The notes under the pieces are model-generated. The model searched no databases. It worked only from the letters and a program-made list of their open reading frames with translations, and was not told the DNA's origin. From Trichoplusia ni (lineage: Eukaryota > Arthropoda > Insecta > Lepidoptera > Noctuidae): DNA of 64,000 bases. Positions 11,733-22,710 of this stretch are shown here, in pieces. The DNA is taken from contig NC_039486.1 in the NCBI RefSeq assembly GCF_003590095.1, positions 3,286,001-3,350,000 on the forward strand, given 5' to 3'. Each line of letters begins with the position of its first letter. Positions within the stretch are counted from its first letter, which is position 1. A program made the translations under genes and the position numbers.

Positions 11733-14200
11733 AAATCGTAGTTTATCCGAGAAAGTGAAAAATAATGATAAACATTACGATTTCTTCAAGTATTAAAATA
11801 TTTGTATAATTAATTAACTTGAAAGACATAATATATCCACTCCATAGAAACAACTGAACATCACTATCTGCTTGAAGGTCCTTACAAAACAAAAGATCAC
11901 TCTATTTCTTATAATTGAGGACTAACAATACGAGACGACCGAACTGACAACAATGCCAACCTTTGATATCGACATCAATAGCTATTTTGTACTTATCTGT
12001 ACTCCCGTATAAATACAGTCGCAAACAAATCTTTATTTTCTAACTGTCCCTAAATTTTTGGAAAACATATTCCATAATACGTTTGATATTCATTATACAT
12101 GTTATCAATTCGTAAAAAGTGTAATTAATAGGGTGTGATTGTGCATGTGATATGAATGTTTGTGAAACCCCCGCGACACAAGGATTATAGACCTTTCTGC
12201 GGGTGCCTTTTAAAAAAAAATATTATGTTAATAGATATTTTACGAACTCTATAAATACGAACAATTTGTAAACGACTGTACGCTTTCCATTAAAAAACAA
12301 TTTTAATCTTTGTCATCCATAAAAAATAAAAAAAAACTGTTGATAAGTATAAAAAAAACTATTTGATTGATCCTTTTTTGTGTCCGACATTTTTATTCCG
12401 TTACCTTATCTGATATTCTATTGATGGATAAGTTTCTAAGTATTACGAATTCTATAGAATATAAATCCGGTTAATTAACATCCGTTAGAAACGTGAAGCC
12501 TTTTCCCAAGGGCGAGCACGTAACTGCAGACGTTAATTAATATATTAAAACATAATAACACAAGCTTTGTGAATAATAAAGATGCGTATAAGGAACTGTA
12601 TTAAAATATAAACAAAAAATTAAGCTATGTTCTTTTTTAATGTCTGTTGAGTCTAAATAAGGTTCCATTACAAAAACTCTAAAAAGCAAAATCAAAGCGC
12701 TGGAATTTCACTACTTAATAAGTGTACATGACAAATCTCTTAAAACTTAATCCATAAAAATATAAAATTAAATTTGCCATCCGCAACTGAATTACAAAAT
12801 TACTTACTTGAAGAAGCAACGTTTGCTGGTAATGTGCTAATCGTTCAAACTGTAGCACCACTACATCACAATAAAGACCAGACACTTCAGACAGCTTCAA
12901 ACAATTTCATCAAGACTGTTATTTTCCTAACATTACTTTTACGGTGTACAATCAGCGCCACAAGTCTTTGAACATATTTATAGAAGGCCAGAAATTTTCT
13001 GAGACCTCTAAAATATTGATGCCAAGTAATTCTTCTCTAGTATCCCGATGTTTAAGTCTTAATTCCAAAATTGAATACTTACTCATTGTTTCGTTAATGT
13101 GCGTATAAATCTGCCAGTGTTTATTTGAATTTTGTCGCTGACTGTACAATCGATTAACTTGATTGAGAGAAACACTTCTGAGAAACTTCGATTCTTTTAC
13201 TATTTTTAGAACTGGGTCTCAAGTTTGTTAGACGTCTATATCTAGAAGTCGCAAGGAATGTTGACGTGAACATTAGCGTACAGAGCAATTATAAGTTTAT
13301 TTATACTTAGATCATATATCGTTATAATAGAATATCTTTGAATACAGTCGCAGAGTTTTAACATATACCCATCAGAATGAAACATAAAATGGGTTTGATA
13401 ACGAAAACTTTGATAATGGATTCTAATATTTTTGAGGTACAAATCTCAAATAAATAACAAGCGATACATTTGGAAAGGTTGTGTAAAGTGAAAACATATC
13501 TCTATAGTGCAAAGTGTTATCAATTGCATACCTACTAATAAATTGATACGAACACCTGAATTACCAGTATCAATACCATTATACTAACAAATTGGAACTA
13601 GCACTCCACGTTAACAATGATATTTGATACTTTCGAACGCGCCTTGTCAGTAAACAATATTCTAAAGGAGTTCCTTGCTATAATTCTCGTTACAAAACAT
13701 ATAACATTTGCATCCATCGATCATAATTCTTATATAATTAGGTATTCGATACATCACAGGCTATTTATGCATTTGTTTTAATATGAAAACGTCCATAGTA
13801 AGTTCAATCCTTAGTGAAAACCTTCGTAGTATTTCATCCGACGACTCGAAATACTCTGCACCCTTTTAGTCTTATTTAAGCTCTTTCAGGGACCGAATGC
13901 TAGCTCTTAAAGCAAAATTGATGCTATTGTGGAAAAAGATGCCGCTCTTAGTCTTGTAGTGCATCGTTTCTCACCAGCAACTTATTAACTTTTAATTATA
14001 TATTTATTTTTTACAAAAAAAAAATGGGATTAGGAGCTTGAGCAATTTAATCCTTGTATCGTGGGGGGTTTCACAAAAATTCAAGCCCAATAGAGATAAT
14101 GCATAGAGACAAACTGCAAGCTGGCAAAATGCTACAGTTTTACATTAAGCGCTAGTAATAGTTATCCAAAACTTAAATATTCACTGCTCTGCAGTATTAT
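11733..14200. other. Intergenic DNA with one short dispersed-repeat fragment
   Basis: At about 12150-12220 and 14015-14092 (opposite orientation) lie pieces of a family sharing 'gtgaaacccccCGCGACACAAGGATTA'-like sequence, split here by small differences. A third piece is at 17081-17140. The several 60-66-codon frames between 12.7 and 13.4 kb overlap on both strands and look like noise. No gene was supported. Confidence 0.45.
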
Positions 14201-14449
14201 CCTTACTAATATATATATAAAGCTGAAGAGTTTTGTTGAGAAGAGAATTGTTTGAACGCGCTAATCTCAGGAACTACTGGTTCGAATTGAAAAATTCGAA
14301 AATGTAGTGTTGAATAGACCATTTATTAAGGAAGGCAATAGGCTATATAACATCATACTGCGACTAATAGGAGCGAAGATACAATGGAAAAAGTGGAAAA
14401 AACGGGGAGAATTCTAACCACGTGGACGAAGTCTCGGGCAATAGCTAGT
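14201..14449 (+). repeat. Helitron-like repeat, near full length
   Basis: Starts with CTTACTAATATATATATAAAGC, continues through 'gaacgcgctaatctcaggaac' and 'actaataggagcgaagatac', and ends with 'gacgaagtctcgggcaatagCTAGT' (CTAGT at 14445-14449). The usual 'cttcgagggctt' block is deleted, unlike in the copies at 1433 and 4781. Confidence 0.72.
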
Positions 14450-17400
14450 TTGTAATATTCCTAAGCATTCTCGTTCCCGCCATCTCTGAAAGCAATCATA
14501 AACCGCGTTTTATTCTGTACCAGACACTGGAAACGCTAAATACTTGGATATAGCTATTACAATACGCTAAACAAATGGGTTTGAACACGTAAAGTTGTCG
14601 TGCACCAAATATACGAAAATGTCGATTGAGAGAAATCGTATTAAATTAGCATAATGTTCTGGTAAACTCACAGAATAAAGGCATGTAGAGCGCATTTCTT
14701 TTTAAATTTGTTTTGTATTCTAATGTGTTTTGTATTATAATTTTGAAATTTGGTATTTCCTATTTTTTAAGGTTCCATATCAAAAGTAATTCTATTACCA
14801 ATTCTTCCCTGTCTATCCGTCTAGCTATATTGACGTCGGTCTTTCTATCCGTCCGACTTGAACCGACAATAGATACTTAAACTTTCTCTACCAATACCAG
14901 ATCTCAGCATCCTAACTCCAACGGTACTACACCATTGTACTGTAGGTATAATAGCTCCCTACACGTGTGGGACCCAGAGCTTTCCCTTGTCAAACACTTG
15001 GAATGGAAAGCCATCAACAACATGCTTTTGACCTTTCGTGATCTTCAAGATATATAAACAAACCTTGACTCTGTTCAGAATACTGGTGAAAACATTATTT
15101 ATTTTTGTGGAGGAGCACTTAGGAGCTATATATAAGTTCACTATTGTATCGAAAATGAGATGAAACGAATAAGTTGATGTTTTACGCGCTACTGATTAAA
15201 CGCAACCGTCAAATAATGTCTTTGGCTTTCCAGGAAAAATCCACTACACAAATGTAACACTCACCGAAATACACAGACTACGTTACACTATAATAGTTGT
15301 GCGAGGGAGATGGAGCACTAAACGGCGTATAGCTTCCTCCTGCTCTCACCATTTAAACGGTCTTCCCTTCAAAGGTGATAAGTTGTAAGGATAATAAACC
15401 TGCTCTGCCCATAGAGTATTATTTATTTTTAGACGTATAAAGAGTTTTGCTTTAAGAAATAAATAAGAACTTCTTAAAGCTCTATTCAGCACGCGGAATT
15501 GTTTTCCGTCTGACCTGTTTTTCGTTCAGCCGATAAATAAATCCAATTATTGTTCGCTGTGACCTTTTTGTGAGCGAATCAATGTCGGCTTACAACCAAT
15601 CCGTTATCTGGGTAATCAGTAACACAATACAAATGTTTGTGTAGCCGGATCAGATTAGCTAGCTTTTTCTCTCGTGCTTCATATTTTCACTTGACCACTC
15701 GACCTAAAAATTGAGGACCAATATTTACCGACTATAGGGTTCATACCACATTGGACTTGTCTGAAATAAAATTGAAAGTGTTCAAGTATTTATAAAATTA
15801 TTTCATTAATTAAGTTAGATTTTTTGTTTTTACTAGCTTTATTTTCGAGAAACAAAATAAAACTGAATGAATAGGCGGAAAATATCAAAAACATAAGCTT
15901 TACTATCGGTCCTATTTAAAGACGTGGCATCAACAAGGACGTTGAGAAATTGAATTATCGGACGATTTTCCTTAACGATGAATCCGAAAACTGTATTTAC
16001 ATTTTTTTTATTATTCCAAAACAGAAAAACATTTTTCCTATGCCGAAAAAGTATTTTTGGAGTCTAAAACGTAAATATTGCGTTGCGCAGTTGTTTGTTC
16101 TCGCCATTCATGCAGGGTGTGGTTTAGTGCCTCTGTCTACGTATAGCTACCCATTTTATTGCCTCGGGTCACTTCTATTGTAGGAAGGTATCATATTTTT
16201 GTGTCATAAATCCCTGAATCTGACAACCCTTGACCTTTGTTGGTTGACCTCGGTCTCGGTAATTCTGCGTCAACGCAAAGCCTGCGGAGACTGTAATGCG
16301 TATGCGTAAAAAAATAATAAAATGTAGCTAAACCAAATATAGATTGAAGTAAAATTAAATCGTAGTTAATTTATCGATACAAAATAACTAGGTATCGTCA
16401 TTGCAAGGAAATAACCAGGGTTAGTTTTCAACAAACACCCATTTTTTTCAGACAATTCTGAACTGATGATTCGATCGATCTATGCGAAAAAGCGACCTTA
16501 GTATTTGTTAAGCAAATTTTCTAAATTATCTTTATATACAACTATATATGGACAGTTCAAAAAACAACTACCATTCACTTAAACATCATTCATCATCATA
16601 TATCTTAAAAATGAGTTTACCTGAGCTTGTCTAACTTAATTCCGGTTCCCGTCGCATACATTACCGACTGGATACATCGACCACATTAGCTGGGAACGAC
16701 ATTAACTCTAGTCCACCCCCCATTAATTACATCACAGTTCCCGTCACACACAACCATGAGTTTATCAGTTACAAAAGGCCTACCATTAACTTTAAGAGCA
16801 ATATTTTTGCTGTTATAAGAGAGAGATGCCACTATACAAGTTATAGTTTGCTGCTCTTTTACAAGTGCAATATTATCACTGTAAAAGATGGTGGTAAGAT
16901 CCTAAACTTAACAATCACAATACTGTAAGATACACATCCTAGAATAGATAAATTACTTAAAAAAAAGTCTCTAGTAACGATAAACTATAAGTTACATCTA
17001 TAAAAAAAATATACGCCGAAACCCGTATGCGCGTTTTGGGTCCGCCTAGGCCAAGTGTTTGTGTGGTCCAGGATTCCGCAATTGCTGGTGACTTGAATGT
17101 TGTGGAACCCACCGCGACACATGGATTAAATTCCTTAGATACATTTTAATATCTCCTTACCTTATAGGTTCCTGTCATCCATCCACATCTTCAACAATAT
17201 TTTTTATAAAGTAGTGATAGATCATCACATTCATAAAGCGAATGAGGCTGACACAGGATCGCAAAAATGATGATGATGGTAGGCCACATGCAAAATAAAC
17301 TTAAATTTTCTCAGCTTTTTCACTACACTTTTTTATTTAAAGAAAATATGAAAATTGGAGCGGTTAAAGAGGAAAATATTGTTATTTGTACAATATTCCG

Positions 17401-18469
17401 ATTAAATGAAATAACGAAGCTCGTGAAATTTAAAATGGAAACGTATAAATACGTGAAGTCGTTAAGTTACTTTGATACCCCGCAAGTGGAAATGAATATT
17501 TATTTATACCAAAGATTTTAATACAATACATTTTTATATGAATTGCTTGAAGGAAAATATTTAACAAGTAACAATAATAACAGCCTGAAATAAAAAAAGG
17601 AATCACATAAAGCAAGTATTACAATAAATCCCTATTTTTATTTTTTTTCTCTCTATCTACAATGCGAACTTGTAAAAAGTACTAAAATTTGATGCGCGAA
17701 TTTATTTTCATGCATAAAAAAGAACCGGTTTCTGAAATAAATTTAAAATCAATATCATTTCAGTAGCAATTTATTAACTTAACCCTTGAAATTACCTCAA
17801 TCAAAACACATACGGATCTAATAACCCCTTTTGGTCCATTTTCTCCAAAACAGTGGATCCGATCGACATCCGTACTTTCATGTATGATGGGAAAAGAAAG
17901 TAGATTAATTAATGTAATTTCTTTATTCAGCTGAAATACCTACGAATAACAATAATAGATTTTTATTTGCAGCTTTCGTAACTAACTGAAATAACTTTTG
18001 TGAGGATACCACCTTAATCGTAAGCTAAGGACTCCGGTTCCAAAAGTAGTCGGAAAATCCCCATAAATAAGCATGAGTGAACTGTATCATTTGAATAGGA
18101 CAAGTCATCACTTTATTTTTGAGCTCGCCGAAATCGATATTTCTTTCCTGACAAATAAAACTCACTGCCGTTGTCTCTTAAAGTCCAGACAATTGTTTAA
18201 ACACTATCATAAATGTATAAACAAAATGCAGATTATAAAATGAATAAATTGGACGCTTATAAATCAGGATAACGAAAAGGACACTAAAGTTGATTTATGT
18301 ACTTGTGTTGCTGACTATACATAGCAAAGCATTTTGAACATTATCATCATCTTCGTGTTTTAATATCTGTGCCCCCGTTTCTCATCTGTTACTCTCAATG
18401 AAGATATTGCCTCGACCGTAATAATTTATTTGACATTCATAAGTGTCGCCCGTGATAACGTCTAAAAGT
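14450..18469. other. Intergenic DNA flanking the P-like element, no gene seen
   Basis: About 4 kb. It contains only short frames (60-84 codons; the largest is plus strand 17267-17521) and a dispersed-repeat fragment at 17081-17140 (gtggaacccaccgcgacacatggatta). No host gene was found next to the transposon on this side. Confidence 0.45.
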
Positions 18470-18477
18470 GAATAAAT
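18470..18477. repeat. 8-bp target-site duplication, left (P-like element)
   Basis: GAATAAAT directly outside the left inverted repeat, matched exactly at 22703-22710 outside the right one. P elements make 8-bp duplications. Confidence 0.93.
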
Positions 18478-18507
18478 CTTAGATTATATACCTATAGATG
18501 TAACCAT
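18478..18507 (+). repeat. Left 30-bp terminal inverted repeat of the P-like element
   Basis: Reads CTTAGATTATATACC then tatagatgtaaccat going inward. It is the exact reverse complement of 22673-22702. The next inward bases (gg versus ta) differ, so the repeat is exactly 30 bp. This is the 3' end of the element relative to its gene. Confidence 0.95.
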
Positions 18508-18866
18508 GGCGTGACCGCACTTGAAACAGAAATAGATTTTTATGGTGTTGCCTAATAAGTTGGCAATTCCCACATATTAGGTAAAAAATATTATGAATTC
18601 TACTTGATCGCGAACAGACATTATAAGTACTTGTAAGTACTTCGCAAACTAAAAATTCTGAATTAGCACATTTTATATGCTAGCTTCAATAATGTAACTC
18701 TTATGTCGTAGTCGTACGAAATACTTTAATAAAACCTCCTTGGTCTAATATTTCGTTTTTACAAGGGCGGTAAGGAGAATCGTATGGACATCCATCGACC
18801 GACACGACATAAAACACACACGACACGTTCAATGATGAAATAAAACCAGTCTTTATCATAAAAATA

Positions 18867-18872
18867 TTTATT
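18867..18872 (-). promoter_or_regulatory. Polyadenylation signal AATAAA of the transposase gene
   Basis: Plus strand TTTATT, i.e. AATAAA on the coding strand, 31 bases past the stop codon and within the element. Confidence 0.5.
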
Positions 18873-18903
18873 ACAAACCATAAGGAAATACCTACATTCA
18901 TAA

Positions 18904-21204
18904 TTATTGACCCTTAAACAATATTAACTTAGTGTGCATATTTCTGATTCTTTCATCTCGATGAGATAATGACGTCATTATATAATGAATCCTGACTTCA
19001 AAATATCTAAAAGCGATAGCTTTAATTAATAATACAAAATGATTTTCAAAAGGACTTTGTTCATTAATATGATTCTTTATTTCTGCAAAGACTTCTGTAC
19101 CAATAAATTTTTTCAAAACACTGCAAGTCATTTTTGGTAAAGTGCCTTTTTGTGAAAAATAGGAATTCCCGTGTATTGATGTGGTTTGTCTTAGAATTTT
19201 TTCGGCAAACACACAAATTTTGATAACATCTTGTGATGGATAATGTAATCCGCCAACATCCTTTACAGCAATAAAACTCGGAAACTTTTCAATTGCAAAT
19301 ATTGCTCCTAAACATTCATCACATTTTATTATTTTTTTCAAATTGCGCACTACATATCCAGAAATATAAGTTATGGCTTCCTTTGAAAATTCTGATAATT
19401 CTAAGTTTCCTATATAGTCATGACCCTCGGGCAAATCAACAATTGAATCTTCATCGAGACTTTCGTCATTCATAGCCAATATTCTTTCTCTTCTACTGTT
19501 TATTTTACGACAAATGGAATTTGAATTGCACGTCAAAATATTAATATTATCTAATGGTATGCAATTACCTGTGGTAATATTTTTTAATTCACCATGGATC
19601 AGCAGTCGCTTATACGCCGATACGAACTGCAGAGCAGTAGGGTTATTGTTAAACCCACCTTTAGAGCGAATGGCACTAAAGACAACCTCCAAATGGTCTT
19701 GGCTCATTTTATAAGTACATAAATATCGAAGAGGAGCATTTCCAATATGTATGTACTTGTAAAAAATAATTCTTAGCGCCTTAATAGAAATTAAAAACCC
19801 CAGAAACCCTGTTTTTCTTCCCGAATTAATGACTAAATCACCTTCAATGAACCTGAGCGTTTTGAGATAAGTTTCTAACTCTTCTAATTTTGCATTCATC
19901 ATATTTTCTTTACTGATAGGTTTTTTAAAACCATATGAATATAAACTTCGGCTATTTAGAATATCAAACAAATCATTAAAGTTTGTGATAAATTCAATAG
20001 TAGCTCCTGAATGTACAAAGTCTTCTATGGCTAGATAACCCTTGCATAATATAAGAGCCTCGGCGACAGATTTGCTGAAAGTTTGCGCAGCGAGTCTAAC
20101 TTTCATTATTTGTTTCTTGTAATTAATATGAGCAGCTCTGAGCTTATTCCCTAAATGCAGTTCTTCCAGTTTTTGTAAATTATGCAATTTTTCAATATAA
20201 TTCCAGGATATTATTTCGCCATTAGCATTCAAAATCTCTTTTTTGTCGGCTAGTGTATTTCTAACAAGTTTTAACATGTGACATGCATCTGGTATTATTA
20301 CTATGATTTGACCTTCAATAGTTATTGTTGGATTGATATTGTTAATGTCATTAAATTGAGCGCCTAGATTTTTTGTCATGGCGAAATTTGCAGGACATCC
20401 GTCAAATGTCACCGATACTATTTGTACCCCACATTCTATTAACAAATGTACACAATTTTTTAATAATTCACTACGTTGGTCCCCGTTGACACCATTTGTC
20501 AGAAAGTACCCAACTGGTATTTTCCAACTGGAGTTTAACGCCGTAACCATAAAGACCAAAGCATCCTTAGCTAGCGGCATACTATCGGTGTCTAGATTAT
20601 GTCCTACATTCACGTATCCGACGGTGCGTTTGCCATCCCACTGTAGGTGTTGTCGGATTGACATTTCGTCAAGACTAAGGCAGCATAATATTTTTTCATT
20701 AGACTTACTAACTAATAATTTGATAGCTTCAAAAGCTTCACTTGTGAATCCAGGTTCACAATCCACACATTTATACCACCTATATAATGTTTTAGGATGG
20801 GGCAAGCATGTGTTAAATTGCTTTCTCACAAATGCATAGGCCTTAGGGCTTAAAAAATGCAAACACAATGCAAATTTTCGTAACGATGGCGAATATTTTC
20901 GCGGACAGTTCGTTTTATCGAGGTATCTTTTAAGAAAATCTGCATTTTCAGATTCAACATTTGACAGTAAATCTAATTCTTCAGATTGCATTTGTAGTTT
21001 GCATTTTAATTCTGTTATAATATCTTGTAAATGTGCTGTCTTTTTAACTAATCGTCGTTTAGATTCACGTACAGCACGCAATTTTTTGCGACAATTATTA
21101 GATTTTGTCTTCTCTTTCTGCAGCAGATTTTCTAGTCGTTTTTCCTTCTTAAGAGTCGCTGGCTGGACAACAGGTTCTACATCAACTTCATAGCTGGGAC
21201 CGGC
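18904..21204 (-). other. Transposase exon 4 (coiled coil and catalytic region)
   Basis: Acceptor TTTTAG (21210-21205) precedes AGPSYEVDVEPV, and the frame then runs unbroken for 766 codons to the stop. A start inside this exon is not needed, since the frame opens upstream to the acceptor. It carries the coiled coil, all three candidate catalytic residues and the C-terminal segment. Confidence 0.92.
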
Positions 21205-22432
21205 CTAAAATGAAATTAAGTAGATTTTATAGTTCTTCTATCAAATATTTGTAAGTTTTACAGAGAATCAGTACGTCAGGTAAATATTGTTTCATTTTGC
21301 GCAGGTATGCTTACCACAGTTAACTTCTCTGGTTGAATATTTTGCACTTCTCGTAAAATAACCAACTTTCTTCGTTTATTAGGAGGTGATAAAGATGAAT
21401 TAAAATTCTCTTTGCTCTCCTGGCTCGTAGATGGTAATGGAGTATTATCCTGTTGTGGACACGGATACGTTGAGGCTGGACTCTGTAACATTTAAAAATA
21501 AATACGTAAACAAGCAAATAATGATTAAAAGAAAGACTCAATATTGCATTATTAGAATGAATACTAAATACTTATAGAATAATAAATACTAAATACTAAC
21601 ATGTATATATTTCGTTGGTACTGAGTGAGGTTTTACTTGTACTCGTTTATTTTTATATAGTAATGAATCATCATCAAAATGAATCGAACAAATTTTTGAA
21701 TACTTTGTTGGCTGCCAATTTTCTCGTCCAGTGGCATCCAGCCATTTCTTTTTATAAAGATTGGATGGAAACCTGAAATTTAAAGAACATTTTATTCACA
21801 TGCTACGAAAGTTTATCTTTATTGAGTAATAAGTTAAATAAACTACAATAAAGTACTTAAATAAATCTAAGTAAATATAAATTTACATACAGAAGAATTA
21901 ATTTCCTCTCAATAAAAATATTAAACTACTAGCTTTTACCCGCGACTTCATCCGCGTGAAAAGTATCCTATGTGTTAATCTAGGTAATAAACTACTCGTG
22001 TGCAAAATATCATTGAAATCCATCCAGACGTTATTGCGTGATTGAGTAACAAACAAACATTCAACAATACAAACCCTCGAATTTATAACATAACTACGAT
22101 GAGTACCTGAGCCAACCCAACAATCGTATGTACTGACAAAAATGAAATATGATTTATTTGGGTAAATTCAAGTAGCTATTATGGCAACCCTGAACCGTTC
22201 ATAGTTTTAGGTTATTTTATTTTGTGATATTGAAAACACGTATCACAACTCAATATTCTTGGCTCACGTCACTGAATTCATTACAAAACATCATAATCAA
22301 TGATCATCTGGCCTTGTAGGGCGTTGTATTAACGAAAGAAATGATAATTTCGCCTACTTACGTGTGAAATGTTATTCCTTCAATTTTTCGCTCACTCCGG
22401 CTTTTACAGCCCAAAACACTGCAACCCACCAT
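18904..22432 (-). CDS. P-element/THAP9-type transposase, 4 exons, 903 aa, intact
   Basis: Exons on the minus strand: 22432-22362, 21772-21601, 21482-21315 and 21204-18904 (stop at 18904). All introns are GT-AG and all phases fit (71, 172, 168 and 2301 nt). Residues 1-81 form a THAP zinc finger: start MVGCSVLGC, ligands C4, C9, C52 and H55, with F25-P26, W34, P45, F56 and SVPT (74-77) at the family's conserved places. Residues about 155-220 are a charged coiled coil, as in P transposase and THAP9. The rest is the RNase H-like P-type transposase. Candidate catalytic residues are D316 (SLDEM), D405 (TFDG) and E643 (SQDHLE), with PDACHMLK near 442 and a C-terminal LILFKGQ. Such enzymes bind the element ends as oligomers in the nucleus and cut and rejoin DNA, with GTP as cofactor in P transposase. 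The length is near that of vertebrate THAP9 (about 900 aa). It lies wholly inside the element bounded by 18478 and 22702. Splice sites are inferred by eye; family assignment is firm. Confidence 0.93.
21315..21482 (-). other. Transposase exon 3 (linker)
   Basis: Acceptor TTACAG lies before 21482 and donor GTAAGC starts at 21314. It encodes a 56-aa low-complexity linker rich in S, P, Q and N with a basic patch PPNKRRKL that could act as a nuclear localisation signal. Retention of the 110-bp intron that follows would add 12 residues and a stop, giving about 149 aa without any catalytic residues. Confidence 0.8.
21601..21772 (-). other. Transposase exon 2 (second half of THAP zinc finger)
   Basis: Acceptor TTTCAG lies just before 21772. 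The exon encodes FPSNLYKKKWLD...KICSIHFDDD...SVPT, giving ligands C52 and H55 of the THAP finger, and ends at donor GTTAGT (21600). It ends in phase 0. If intron 2 is not removed, translation stops three codons later, giving an 84-aa THAP-only product. Confidence 0.88.
21928..22095 (-). repeat. Dispersed lepidopteran repeat nested in transposase intron 1
   Basis: Plus strand starts ACTAGCTTTTACCCGCGACTTC, then 'tatcctatgtgttaatctagg' and 'attgcgtgattgagtaacaaac'. A related but distinct copy lies at 42876-43096. It is in the same orientation as the gene's minus strand and does not touch either splice site. Confidence 0.65.
22362..22432 (-). other. Transposase exon 1 (first half of THAP zinc finger)
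   Basis: The ATG at 22432-22430 begins MVGCSVLGCKSR and the exon ends in codon 24 at a strong donor GTAAGT (22361-22356). It supplies zinc ligands C4 and C9. Too short for ordinary frame calls. The exon joins in phase to 21772, rebuilding the THAP 'TFP' motif across the junction. Confidence 0.85.
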
Positions 22433-22465
22433 CGCACTTACACTAAATATTCTTTATCATCCAAT

Positions 22466-22472
22466 TTTTATA
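22466..22472 (-). promoter_or_regulatory. Possible TATA box of the transposase gene
   Basis: Minus strand TATAAAA in 'gtgcgTATAAAAattgg', 33 bp upstream of the ATG at 22432 and inside the element's 5' end. P elements use a TATA promoter close to the terminal repeat. Transcription from this box would leave a very short leader, so another start further upstream is possible. Confidence 0.4.
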
Positions 22473-22672
22473 CGCACTAAACACTGTAAATTCGCACAAT
22501 CACAGAAAAATCCGCAAGACGCCAAGTTTGTTTGTCACAATCTGTCAAACTCAGATCTTGCCAAACAACAAGACCGGCCATGTTGACAAAGACAAAAAAT
22601 ATATATTGTGTCCTGTTTCTTTGCATAAGTCTGACAATTAACGATCTCGCTCTATCAAGGAAAGTCATTTTA

Positions 22673-22702
22673 ATGGTTACATCTATAGGTATATAATCTA
22701 AG
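22673..22702 (-). repeat. Right 30-bp terminal inverted repeat of the P-like element
   Basis: Plus strand reads ATGGTTACATCTATAGG then tatataatctaag. It is the exact reverse complement of 18478-18507. This is the 5' (promoter) end of the element. Confidence 0.95.
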
Positions 22703-22710
22703 GAATAAAT
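22703..22710. repeat. 8-bp target-site duplication, right (P-like element)
   Basis: GAATAAAT, identical to 18470-18477. Confidence 0.93.

Larger units (their letters stand above)
18478..22702 (-). mobile_element. Complete P-element/THAP9-type DNA transposon (4,225 bp)
   Basis: The element is bounded by perfect 30-bp inverted repeats (18478-18507 and 22673-22702; each reads inward from CTTAGATTATATACC). A perfect 8-bp direct duplication GAATAAAT lies outside (18470-18477 and 22703-22710). It holds one four-exon gene on the minus strand for a THAP-domain P-type transposase (22432 to 18904), with about 240 bp of 5' and 400 bp of 3' non-coding DNA inside the ends. Terminal repeats of about 30 bp, an 8-bp duplication and a THAP plus RNase H-like transposase fit the P superfamily. 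Another repeat is nested in intron 1 (21928-22095). Perfect ends, a perfect duplication and an unbroken reading frame suggest recent insertion; whether it is mobile now cannot be read from one copy. Confidence 0.95.

Noticed and set aside
18701..18901. 66-codon minus-strand frame just past the transposase stop
   Set aside because: Lies in the 3' non-coding end of the P-like element, after a proper stop and with the AATAAA signal inside it.
20378..20839. 153-codon frame on the plus strand
   Set aside because: Antisense to transposase exon 4, which has clear domain motifs; the plus-strand product resembles nothing.
21320..21541. 73-codon minus-strand frame overlapping transposase exon 3
   Set aside because: Wrong frame; it crosses the clear acceptor at 21482 and does not join the other exons.
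22477..22668. 63-codon minus-strand frame upstream of transposase exon 1
   Set aside because: Sits between the terminal repeat and the THAP exon, ends before the real start, and has no conserved motif; it is the 5' leader region.
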